A DNA stretch of 64,000 nucleotides from Eutreptiella sp. 'Long Island Sound 2002' (Eukaryota; Euglenozoa; Euglenophyceae; Eutreptiales; Eutreptiaceae): positions 65,080,453-65,144,452 of the forward strand of contig OZ038389.1 of NCBI GenBank assembly GCA_964036045.1, given 5' to 3'. The position numbers and the translations under genes were made by a program. This document shows, one piece after another, positions 35,101-47,300 of the stretch (the stretch's first letter is position 1; each line of letters opens with the position of its first letter). The notes below the pieces were generated by a model. It did not search any database and was not told the origin of the DNA. It saw nothing but the letters and a program-made list of their open reading frames with translations.

Positions 35101-38100
35101 GGAGAATCGACCCCAACACGGCACACAAGACAATGAACTGTGGCGCATGATATCATTTTGATGCATGATATTGTGGGGAGGGGGTTGGGGTTTTTACGCA
35201 GTTCCTCAGCCCAGCAGTCCGCCGCAGCACAAAGACTCACAGTGGGAAGTAGCAGTGCGCGGTGCTGTGGCCGGAACTCTCTGCAAATCCTCCAAACGAC
35301 AAGCGCCGGGGTACTCGGCCCCGCGGTGGTATGCAGCCGTGCACAGTTGCTCAGCTCAGCAACACGAAGCAGTCGCAGAGGAAAGCGGTACCCAGCAGCA
35401 CATGTGCCGCTGTAACCTCAGGCGCGACACCCTGGTTTGGCTGAGAACGGGAGGGGGACGGGGACTGAGGGTTTGGTGGAGGGGACGGAGGCTCGGGGGC
35501 AAGGGAAGGGGATGGCACACCCACCCGCTCCTGCAATCCAATCTCCAAGGCATTCCCATTTCATGTTGAGTCAGACACCCCCCCCCCCCATAAAAAAAGA
35601 AAGGGGGTCTTTTTTGGGGATGTCGCCCAACGTCAGGGTTCCGTGCCAACGGCGCAGTGAATGTCATTTAAGTCGCCAAATACAATGGGCTTTTCGTGGG
35701 GTGTCGCATCGCTCCCCTGCTTCTGTGGTGCAGTTGGCAGCCATGGTCACGATGACCACCACAAAGTCCATGTGTCCACTTGGGAATACGACCGCTGCTC
35801 CGATAAGGCCCCAGACTACTGGACCTCGGGTTCGTGCTCAGGCAGCGAGGGGTCGCCAATCAACCTTTGTGGCGCGGAAACGCACAGCAGCCTGACCAGA
35901 TTCGTCACCAGCAATTGGAATGCGCAACGAAATCTGGAGATCTTTAACAATGGCCACACTGTGCAGGTGATGTCTGCAAAGGATGATCATGATGAGACAA
36001 GAAGGATAGTGTCAAAGGCGAGGTGACTAGGATGAAATATTGGGGTCCCAATGGGTGGGTACTTTCAAAAGTAGGCGACTTGGCCTCTCATCCGAATTAT
36101 GGCTTTTTGAGTACGTGCATTCTCAAGCCATCCCAAGACAAGGCTCTTGCTATGTTCAACTATTTTGCCTGGGTTGACTGCGACATATCATGCAGCAATC
36201 TGACAATTGTGGCTGTTATCTGTGTGCGCCTGTTGCCTACGAACTGTGGTCCGGGATGTGGATGCACATAATTCTCGCGGTGCGGGGATTCGGTGGAGGG
36301 TGGTGGCGAGAGCCATCCCATCATGGCGGCTGGACGGAATGAACAGGCGGTACCCTCGGCGGCGGTTCGGCTCGGCCGGTTAGGTTCCGGCGGTTCGGCT
36401 CGGCGGCCGTGTCGGCCGGCCGAAGTGCCACCCGGCGGTCCGGCCGGCTGATTCAGCCGGCCGAGACCGCCGGGCCGTTCCGATGCACCCCCCCCCCCCC
36501 CTAAGCATCCCCAGGTTAGGCACCCCTTTTTTTCACCCACCTTCACCTGTTTTCACCCATCCTTTGCTCATTTCCACCACTTCCACTCCTTTCTAGGTTG
36601 ATGACTCGCAATCCACGCTTTGTACGCGGTGCACACACAAGGCGGTGCACACAAAAGGCGGTCTATAGCCACCGCAAGAGTCATGTTCTTTAAGGGGCCT
36701 CAAGCAAGGCGGTACACACAGAACGCGGTGCACAGACAAGGCAGTGCACACAAAAGGCGGTCTATAGCAACTGCAAGAGTCATGTTATTTAAGGGGCCAC
36801 AGGCAAGGCGGTACACACAGAACGCGGTGCACACACAAGGCGGTGCACACAAAAGGCGGTCTATAGCCACCACAGGAGTCATGTTATTTAAGGGGCCACA
36901 GGCAAGGCGGTGCACAGAGAACGCAGTGCCCACACAAGGCGGTGCACACAAAAGGCGGTCTATAGCCACCGCAGGAGTCAAGTTATTTAAAGGGCCACAG
37001 GCAAGGCGGTACACACACAGAACGCGGTGCCCACACAAGGCGGTGCACACAAAAGGCGGTCTATAGCTACCGCAGGAGTAATTTTATTTAAGGGGCCTAA
37101 GAGGGGTATTTTGCTTTTTCAAGAGGCACATGGGGTGGGGGGTGTATCGGAACGAGCCGGCAGTTCGGCCGGCTGGCGGTGTCAGCCGAATTTTCGGCCG
37201 AAATCCTCGGTGGCGGTCTCGGCCGGCCGGACCGCCGCCCGGCGGTTTGGCCGGCCGACACCGCCATTGGCTCCTTCATTTTCGGCCGAGCCTCACCGAC
37301 GCTGAGCCTCACCGCCGTTTCATTCCGATGAGCTCATCATGGCGATGGAGGATCCGGATGAGCGTCAGGGTGAGAACATGGGTGTGGGCAGGGGCGTGCA
37401 CTGTGCTGCCCTGCTCTCTGCTGTGGTGTGGTTCGCTGTGGTGTGCGGTGTTTTGCTGTGCCAGAGTTGTGCTGTGCCGTGCTTTGGCAAGCTGTCCTGT
37501 CCTGTGTGGTGTGGCGTTGTGCTGTGCTGTGCTGTGATGTTTTGTGTGCAGTGCTGTGCTGCGCTGTGCTGTGCTGTGCTGTGCCATGCTGTGATTTGCT
37601 GGAGACCCGATTCGATCGACTCTTTATGTTGTCATTTCGGCATTGGTAAGCAAGGGCGCTGTGAATAGTGAGATATTTCTTCTGTTGTTTTCCACTAAGG
37701 GCAGTGTGAGATCTTGGTGGCTGCAATGCGGTCAAGCGACGGCGGTTGCCCGGTAACCGGCAGCAGACTCTGACCATCTGGTGCACTGTTCAGGCCCAGG
37801 CGTACTGGAGTCCAGCAGTTTTTGTTTTGTTTTGCACGAAGGACAGCCCTGCTGATGGTGTTCATCCCTTTTGTTGTAACGCGCCTGTTCTCCTTTTCCT
37901 CCCGCTGATCTCCAGGCCACTGTGCTTTCAAACAGCCCCACCACACAACTGGGCAGTCTACATTTCCTCGTGGGACGTGGCACCGACTCCAGCATTCAGA
38001 CTTGGGTGATGGAGCAAGTGCATTTCCACTGGGGCCGAACAGGGCGTGACGATGAAGGAAGCGAGCATTACATTCAGGTATCTGCAAGGCTGGTACCCCG

Positions 38101-40568
38101 GCACCTGCAATCCGCCAGTCCCCCCCCCCCCTTTTGCAGCGCAGGATGGAGTGGTGGTCTCAAGCCTCGGATCCTGGACTGTCTGTGGCAGCAAATGGGG
38201 GGTAAAGGAGGTGGTATGGCCGGGTCTGGGGGGAAGCAGACGGACAGGTATCCAGGGCTGTCTCCGTGCCTCAGCCCTGCACCACACTGCAGCACAACAA
38301 ACCATGACACATCAGAAGGCAAGGCAGGCACAACCACAACACACCACACCACACCACACCACACCACACCACACCACACCACACCACACCACACCACACC
38401 ACACCACACCACACCACGCCACGCCACGCCACGCCACACCACACCACACCACACCACACCACACCACACCACACCACACCACACCACACCACACCACACC
38501 ACACCACACCACACCACACCACACCACACCACACCACACCACACCACACCACACCACACCACACCACACCACACCACACCACACCACTGGTGACCTGGCA
38601 CCAGTCTAAAAACCCTCAGGATGGTAGCTGTGGGACGGATTGCCCACACGCACTGCCACGCTCGAAGCCAGTCGTGATACGTCTCGATTTCTTGTGCGTC
38701 TTCCCTGTGTCAGGCCGGGCCCACCCCGCCCGCCAACCGTCCAGGACCCCTCCCTGGGCCAGACATGCAGTCCTGTGGGGGACAGATGCACATACGTGGC
38801 CTCCCCCCGACCGCCAGACGCCAACGTGGCGCTTGCCCCGACAGCTCTGCGCCGACATGGCGCGGGCTCAGTGGTAGGGCACCATCGTGGTGCCGCGAAC
38901 GTACCCGTGCGCCGTCGTGGCGCGGCCTTCTCGGCAGAACGCCGCCGCGGCGCCGCCCAAACAATCCAGCGCCAACGTGGCGCCACTTCAGTGGCAGCAC
39001 ACCACCGTGGTGCAGCCAACGTGCACGTGTGCCGCCGTGGCGCAGTGTTCGGGGCACGGCGCCGTCGTGGCACTGCCCAGACAGCCCTATGCCTCCGTGG
39101 CGCCAGTTCAGTGGCAGAGCGCCATCGTGGTGCCGCCAACGTACACGTGCGCCATCGTGGCGCAATCCTCAGGGCAGAACGCCACCGCGGCGCTGCCCAG
39201 ACAGCCCTGCGCCGACGTGGCGCCAGTTCAGTGACGTGGCACCACCGTGGTGCAGTCAACGTACACGTGCGCCGTCGTGGCGCAACCTTCAGGGCAGAGC
39301 GCCACCATGGCGCTGCCCAAACGGTCCAGCCTGGCCATGTTGTGTCCTCCAGGCCAATACTTGAGGCACCATGGCGGGGTCTGCACCTGGTGCTCCGCCA
39401 CCCTCCGTGACACCCCGTGCAGAGGTGACGAGTCATCGGCGGTGCTCACCGCCTCACGTGCCATCGGTGAACGTCGCCGTCTCGCTCGGGCACCATCGTG
39501 GTGCCACCTTCTCGGTCATGTGCCTTCTCGGTGCACGTATCGTAGGGCTCGTCGTTTGGGCCCGGCCCTTGTGGCCGGGCGTCCTCAGTGATCTCCATGG
39601 CGGTGCACCACCGTGGTGCTATGGCTGTGACGCACGTCCCGCACTCACAGAACCCGGGGGTACCCAGGCCACCGGCGGTGCGCGTGATCGTGTAGCGTGA
39701 CCGTACTCGCGACACCGGCGGTACTCAGCCCGCCGGCAGTGCGCATAGTCGTGCTGGGCCGCGTTCTATTTAGCCCGGCGACGTTTTCAAGTCGGGGGTG
39801 ATGCCCCGGGAGACCCACACCTTCCGTGCCCGTTGATCCTGGGACGCTACCTCGGGTGGATCCAGGACAGTTCGGAGCGGTCGGTGGCCGGGACCGGAGA
39901 GCAGATCGGACCGTAGCGTTGTCGTACACCGGCGCTTAGACCCAGACGGCCTGCTGGGAGGGGCGTTCTCAGGTGTGCGACGAGATTCGTCTTACTCTAG
40001 CGGAGGTAAGACGGAGGACTCCCTCGGCTGTGCCTGCGTGGGGCCCCCGGGGGACGACGCCAGGGCCCATCGTCCGTGGGACCGCGGCATGCGCTCCTCC
40101 TCCTCCTCCTCCTCCACACCACACCACACCACACAACACAACACCACACAACACAACTGCATGCAAGCCCCAGACCTCAAGGAAGCTGCTGAGATGCTTT
40201 TGGGCTGCGGATTCCTATGGTTTGACGCCGTCTAACCCAAACTGCGTAACCCGGGGAACAGAATGGGGAGCCTTGGAAGGATTTTCGCTTCCGAAAGGCG
40301 AGCCTGAACTTGCGGAGGAATGAAAAGGGGAAGGGGGGAGGGGGGTGGATAGACCCTGGGGTACATGAATGAAGGTGGAAAACGGTACACAGGTCATTGC
40401 CTGGGGTGAACCAGCCCGAACCCCCAGCACACACACACCATTGACACGAGACGAACAAGCGAGCAATACAGCAATACAGTAGCCCACTAAACGAATCTCG
40501 TCGGGCTGCAGGCGTCACGTAGAAGAAGGAGTGAAAGAAAAGAGCACGAGTCGGCCACACACACGCGT

Positions 40569-40619
<51 letters not shown>

Positions 40620-41162
40620 CACAGCAATGGATGTACCAATACACACTCATCAATGGGTGTTCTTGTTGGAGACAGACCAGACATGCAGCAGGCAGAAACA
40701 GAGGCAGAATCGTGTGGACAGAGCCTCTGGCAGACGTCCCCTGTTGAACGGGGCCATCCACCCGGTGCTGACTGGAATCGGTTTACTAGGTGGCACATAA
40801 GTGATATATATGCTGATGTCTAGCGCACGCAAAGAGCGAAGAGCTTGTGCCTACACGTCCGCCTGTGATGAACTGCATGGGAATGGCAACTGGGTTTTGG
40901 ACAGAGTTCAGAAAATGCTAAGAGATATCTGACACTCTGAAACTGTGGTTGGCCCGAAGGCCAATATGGTGCAGTGTGTGCTGCCCGCCATGAGCTGCAC
41001 CTCAACACCATAGAAAAGACAAAAGCGATAGAGTGTGTGACACCGTGTTTAACACACGCGCGCCCGCGCCAAGGCAATCGCCAAATTGAGTAGGTCATGG
41101 GACCTGCCCTGCGGGCGCCTGTGATTCTGGGCAGGGCTTTGCGACAAGGGATACATACCTCG

Positions 41163-41240
<78 letters not shown>

Positions 41241-41264
41241 TTGCGAGACAAACGGGCAACACAA

Positions 41265-41325
<61 letters not shown>

Positions 41326-44300
41326 GTGGGGCACAGGCATGAAGCGTAAATCCCCACAGCATGGCGGGTGTTTTCAGTGTAGCTCTGCAACCTCGCACCC
41401 TTGGGGTGAGGGGGTCCGGGGGTCCAGAAGGGGGGGGTGTCAAACCTTTTCGATTGCTTTTTTTTCCACCCTTGAATTTCCTCATTAAATGAATTTTGAT
41501 CACACATCTGTGGGAGTAAAAAACCTGTTGACCACTCACAATAATTTTCACGAACAAAGGGAACTCTGGCATATATCTTCACAAAGCATCCAACGAGCCG
41601 TAATATTGGCGCCCCCACTGTGTGTAGGCGGAAACACGGCTGCTCCCCACGGGCGTAGGTCCGGGTCCTTGCTAACACGCACCCGTGCCCCACAGTAAGC
41701 AATGTTGATGGTACAGTCCTCCAACCGGTTTGTGCCCGTCAGATATTCCCTTGCAAACCGCTTTTTTACCCGCCGGTAACCGCTTTTGCACCCATTCTGG
41801 AGACCCCTCTTCAGCCTCTCCACCCCCCAAGCGCACCCCCGCCGTCGAATCTGATGCATTTCTCCTTCAGGGACAACGATATCCGCTAGAGGCCCATTTC
41901 GTGCACTACAACTCGAAGTACGGGCAGAGTGTGGCAGAGGCAGTTGCATCCGGGCAGGCCGATGCGCTTCTAGTGGTTGGGGTGCTGTTTGAGCTGGGGA
42001 CGTCCCCGGAGCCCGCGGCACTGACCACCATCGCCAACAGCGTCCGCGCTGCAGCCAAGGTACGCCTTCAAGGGGACGGGCACGAAGAAAATGTGTCATT
42101 GCACAGAGCAGAAGGGAATACCCCCCTCCCCCCTCTTCCCCCATTGCCGTCTGCTCGGGCACCCGCCGGGCGGGTGAGGGGTTTGCCATGAGGTTGGAAG
42201 CCCCCCCACCCCTCCCTCCCGCCCAAAGCGGCAGGTGGTCCCGGCGCAGGTGTTGCATGTTGCTGCTGTAGACAGCACTCACGACCGTTTTCAATTGAGA
42301 CCCTGGCATTGACGCAAATCGAGGTATGTCGGACCCAACATAAGCAACGCACAGTTGTCCGTGTGACGTGGCGATCATTTTGACATATTATATGCCGTGG
42401 CCCTTCCCCCTTGCCGGCTGCAGCCCCCCTCCGCCCCGGCTCCCGTTCGACCGATAGTTTGTGGGTGGACCGCAGTGGAGTCGGTGCGGACAGGGCTGTT
42501 ACAAGTGGCGAGGGTTGCAGTGCCACTTGCCTCCGTCTGAACCGGTGCATTTGTGCGATGATCGCAGGTCGGCTTTAGTTTGTGGACTATTCGCTCGCCC
42601 TTCCGCTGCAGTTGTCGGCCCCACGGCCTGAGGGGGCACCCGTTTCGGGCAGGACGGTGATTTCGGTATCAATTGTGGTGGGGATGTCGTGGTGCCGTAG
42701 CATGACCAATGTGCTCGTGCCCACAAGCGCCCCTCACCAAATGCATTCCGCCACCGCCCTTCAGAGCAAAATGGACCCCCTCCGCCCCACTGCAGTGCGT
42801 CGCACACATTGGGTCAGCCGAGGACGCAGGCTCCCCCTCCCCCACGCGCCCTCCCCACCCCCCGCCCCCGACTCGGGCTCAGAGGTCCACTGACCCTGAG
42901 GGCAGTACCGCTGGGAAGCGCCTGGCCTATGGCACAGGGGACACCGGCATAGCGGCACCACCGGCAAGTGCCAGGCATTGCACCGCCGATGTGTCACCCT
43001 GGCCCCGAACCATCGGTCCTGCCCCGTGTTATCGTTGGTTGTGGGGGAGCACCTTGGAAGCTTCGCGGTCCGGAGACGCTGGCCTAACACGCGATCCACT
43101 CCGTAGCAGCTCATGCGTATGATATCTAATGCGTGTATTATCCGCCCTGTCGACACCGTGGACAGTCTGTAGACACTGTGCAAACCTGGTGTACAACGCA
43201 CACATGTTGTGGACACTGTGCACATGTTGTCGATGCAAACGGGTGGTAGTAACCGCAGCGCCCCAGAAGGAGTGGAACGGAGTGGTTTATTGTCCAACAC
43301 GCGCATGAGATCTAATGCGGATTGGATCGCACCATCAAGTTTTTTGTCTGCCATTGAAGCCTGCCAGTGCTGAGGTGAGTGGACGCCATGGGGAGGGAGG
43401 GGGGGGGGCAGTGATGCCGCAGTGATGGGCAGTGGGACAGACATTCCCCTGTCCAGGGTGCATGCACACAGCCCATGAGCACGGGGCCATGCAGACAGAC
43501 ACGCCGATACGCTCGGGGCTGTGGCATCCCTACCCAACCGCCGGATCTTGTTTGCCGGAGGTGTCTGAGAGGCTGCCGCTGAATGCGCCGGAAGTGGAGC
43601 AGCTGCAGCGCTGTGCCGCTTGACACGCCGATGGGGTGCAGTGCATACATCGGGTGGCACCCGTCGCTGGCCCACCCTGCCCAGACCCGTGGGGGGTGCT
43701 GTGCCCCACCCCTTCGGAACTGACGGTCCGCCCCACCCCAACCGCTTCCGGTCGTCCCCAAGTGACCCTTTTTGACCCTTCGGGCCCTCGCCCGGTTGTT
43801 CCAGCCGCCAGTACCCGCATTTGCCACCGCTTGAGATGTCCCCTTTGTCTCCCTCTGCTTCAAGCGCAGACCTGACCCTGCCCTGACCCAACTCGACGCC
43901 TGCGGTGTGCCCGGGCCTTGTACCCTTGCATTTCCTCAGACGCCCGCTCCGATGACGGGAACTGTGCAGCTCAGTACCATTTTCGATGGCACGGGCGCCT
44001 ACTTCGCGTACGCGGGTAGTCTGACGACCCCCGGGTGCAATGAGGTGGTGACATGGGTCGTGCTGGAGTCACCCCTCGTGGTGAGCCAAGCCACTCTCGA
44101 CAAGTTCAAGGTACTTCCCCCTGTTTGAAAGGCATGGTCTTCCCCGGGGTTCTGCAACGCGTTAATGAATCGTGAAAATGCCAAACCCGGCAGCAGAATC
44201 CGCGTCTATGTCCCCTACGATATCGCCATCACCATCTCCACTTCCATTGCCATCTCCATCCCCTTCTGCATCCTCGCATCCCCACCCCCATCAGCACCTG

Positions 44301-47300
44301 CATCTCCGTCACCATGCCCATTTGCATGTCCATCCCCATCGACATCCGCATTGCCACTGCCGCCCACATCTCTGTCATGGTCCCCATTCATATTCCATTG
44401 CAACCTGCACCCCCGTCCCCATCCCCATCAGCATCCCTATCCCCGTCCCCTACATGGTCCCTGGATGGGGATGGGTAGGACTCCTAGAGTTTTGGGATAG
44501 GCTTTTTTCAACAGAGCAATGGTCTCTGTCTTTAGAGCCCCCCCCCCTCTTAGTTTTCTGGTGAATACGTACCACAAAACCCCCTACTGACCGCCCCCCC
44601 CCCCCCCCGGAATGGACCCCCCCAAAACCCCTGGAGGGGCCGCCCCTGTCACCGACTCTGTTCTGTAACCCTGTCGCAACCCTGCGTCCACTTGGTCCCC
44701 AACCCACACCCCCATTCTACACCCCGTTGCTGAAGCACGTCCATCCAAACCCTGTCGCAGCAATGTGAAACAAAACACTGCACTGGGCAGCAGCAGACTC
44801 CATTACCCGGCGGGGTAAGTCACAAAGGCTCCCGGGCCCTCAGGGCCAGGGGATGTGAAAAATTTATTGGCGTGGCGCGGGGGGGGGGGCGTTCAATTAA
44901 CCCGACGGAGTGTCACACAGGGGGGCATTCGAGCCCCTCCAGGACAACGCGTCAGAACCGGGCGAGAAAACATGCGGATGAGGGGGCAACGGGGGCACTC
45001 CCCGCGCCAAAGCAGGACGTTCCTCAGGGCACGGCTTTGGGTTGTCGTTTGTCATGAAAAGTCCGGGACCGCCGCCGGCGGTTGACGCGATGGCGGTTGT
45101 TGGCCGTTGCCTCAGGGCATTCGATGATAAAACGGCTGTTTTTGTCCGCCCGCCGCTTTGTATTGTACGAGGGAGTCGCACTGCGAAGTGATGGGACGGG
45201 GTTCGGGTTGTGTAGGTGCATTCGGGGCAGTCCTGCATCGGTGGGTCTGATGACATGCAGAGGGCCGCAATAGGCCTCCACGGGTCACGCCCCACCCCTG
45301 CCCCTCGTCATATTGCAGGATGCCGATTCCTCACCGCCCGAGTCTGCGGTCTCCGCGGACCCCATCGAGCACCTCATCGCAGACCATGGCAACTTCCGCC
45401 CGCTCCAACCGAAAAACGGCCGTGTGGTATACTCCTCAAGTTACACGACGACCGCCTGCAAGACCGTCACGGAGCCTACGTTTACGTGCGCAGGTGTTGG
45501 CCCCCCCATCGAGTCCGCGCTGCTGTCATGTGCATTTGAATACAGCGGACAAATTCCTGAAGTCGTACAGGGGGTGACGTCATCCCCAGCGCACACAACT
45601 GCGCGCGGCTTTCAGGGGTAACCGTGCGCAACGGTGTACAGCCGGAACATCTTACGCGTGCACACCCGCACACGCACATCTATAACCGCATGCCTGATTG
45701 GCGGCTGAGCGTTGGGGTGAGGGTCCCCGAAGGTGGGGCCCGCACAAAACGTCACAGAACGTCCCATTGCCCGTTCCGCTGCGCCCGCACACGCGCGTGC
45801 ACGCCCTCCTCGTCGGCCACCTCCCAATGCCTTAGGGCAACGGCTCTCCCAAGGCGCGTTGTTCGTATGGGGCGAGTCGCGGGGACGGAGGAGCATATCG
45901 CGTTCCATGTTCACGTGTGCGTGCACGTCGCCCTTGTCATCGCATCCCTTTCTTCACAGCCGGCAGCAGCCATGCCCTCGGGGAACCGCACTCTTGGACG
46001 TATGATCGGTGCCCCAGTGCAGGCCCCAAGTACTGGGGAGGAGGTTGTTCGGGCAGCCAAGGCTCCCCCATCGACATTTGTGGGGCCGTGGGCTTCCAAC
46101 TGCCGCTATTCCAAACCGCCGCGTGGGACCTGCTGCGGCCCGTGTCCATCCTCAACAATGGCCACACCATTCAGGTTTGGCATTGCCTTCTCTGCGCTGA
46201 CAGATGTACCCGCTGGACGCCCAGTGGGGGCCTGGGGGGCGCATAGCGTGTGCATTGTGGGCAGAGTGGGGGCATAGACGACGCATAGAGGGTGCGTGGA
46301 GGGCGGATCAGTAAGTGCCTGGACCTGCGGTGGAATGTATGTACATGTGGTGCGTGTGCACGGCCTTGTGTGATGCGCGGGATGCGTGCGACCGTCGATG
46401 TCCCTGCCCTGGGCCGTGGGTGTGCGACTGCGGAGCCGCTGATCAGCGGAAGTGGCCGGCAGGGGCTTCGGGGGGCGTGGGGCCCTCTGCATAGCGCACA
46501 TGGGCGTGGCCAGTGCCCTCCGGTGTGGGTCTGGAGCGCGTGGCCAATGCAGTCCTTTCGCGCAGGTGAACATCGGGTTTGACAAGCCGACGACCGAAGT
46601 GGGCGGTCTGCACACGCTCGTGGGGCGCGGCACCAACAGCAGCACCCACCGCTGGGTCGTGGAGCAGGTGCACTTCCATTGGGGCCGCAAGGGGCGCAAT
46701 GACGAAGGCAGCGAGCACTACATCCAGGTCCCCTTGTGCTCCTGCCCCCACCAGCGCTGTCCTTTGTGGACGGGGCCTCTCATGTTCCCCGAGGACAGCC
46801 CTTCAGGACCTCCCTCCCCCAATGCCGGCGTTTACCGCCCGGCCGCCGGGGGTCAGCCACCAACGGTTGGCAGTCAGCGGCTGACGTTGGTCGGGTGAGC
46901 ACCGACTGCCGTCGGTTAAGTGCCAAGCTGCGGCTTGGCCAGCAACTGCGGTGGACTGCCGCTCGTTGCGACATTCCTGTACCCAATTCGGATTGAAATT
47001 CACGAGATTGTTTTTCCCAGAACGTTCACAATCAGAGGGCGCTGAAGGCACCGCAGTTATTTTTCTTGCCCCCCCCCCCCAAATTCAAACTCCAACCCCA
47101 CCCCCCCCTCATTCACGCTGTAGAAGAGAGATTTTGTAAGCCCCCCCCCCCCCTCCCCCGGGGCAGCCCTCCCAGCCCTTCCCCAGGGACGGGAGGTATA
47201 AATGGGGAGTTCAAGAGCGTTTGTGGAAGCGCGTACTGGCGGTGCTTCGGCACACCATATGTAAGCTGACATCCAATGCCCCCCAGCCCCCCACTTGTGT

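Noticed and set aside
33505-35166. Chain of minus-strand ORFs in the unit 3-4 junction intron
   Set aside because: Some segments look coding-like, but stops, C-runs and lack of any domain prevent a call.
36620-37066. 148-codon ORF and its antisense partner; also considered as a CRISPR array
   Set aside because: It is a 99-bp satellite with no spacer/repeat alternation, and the host is eukaryotic.
38074-38649. ORFs reading VVWCG or THHTTPH over and over
   Set aside because: Direct translations of the ACACC microsatellite, not proteins.
38606-39436. Long Arg/Ala-rich ORFs on both strands (256 and 276 codons)
   Set aside because: They are produced by the 30/120-bp tandem repeat, whose period is a multiple of three.
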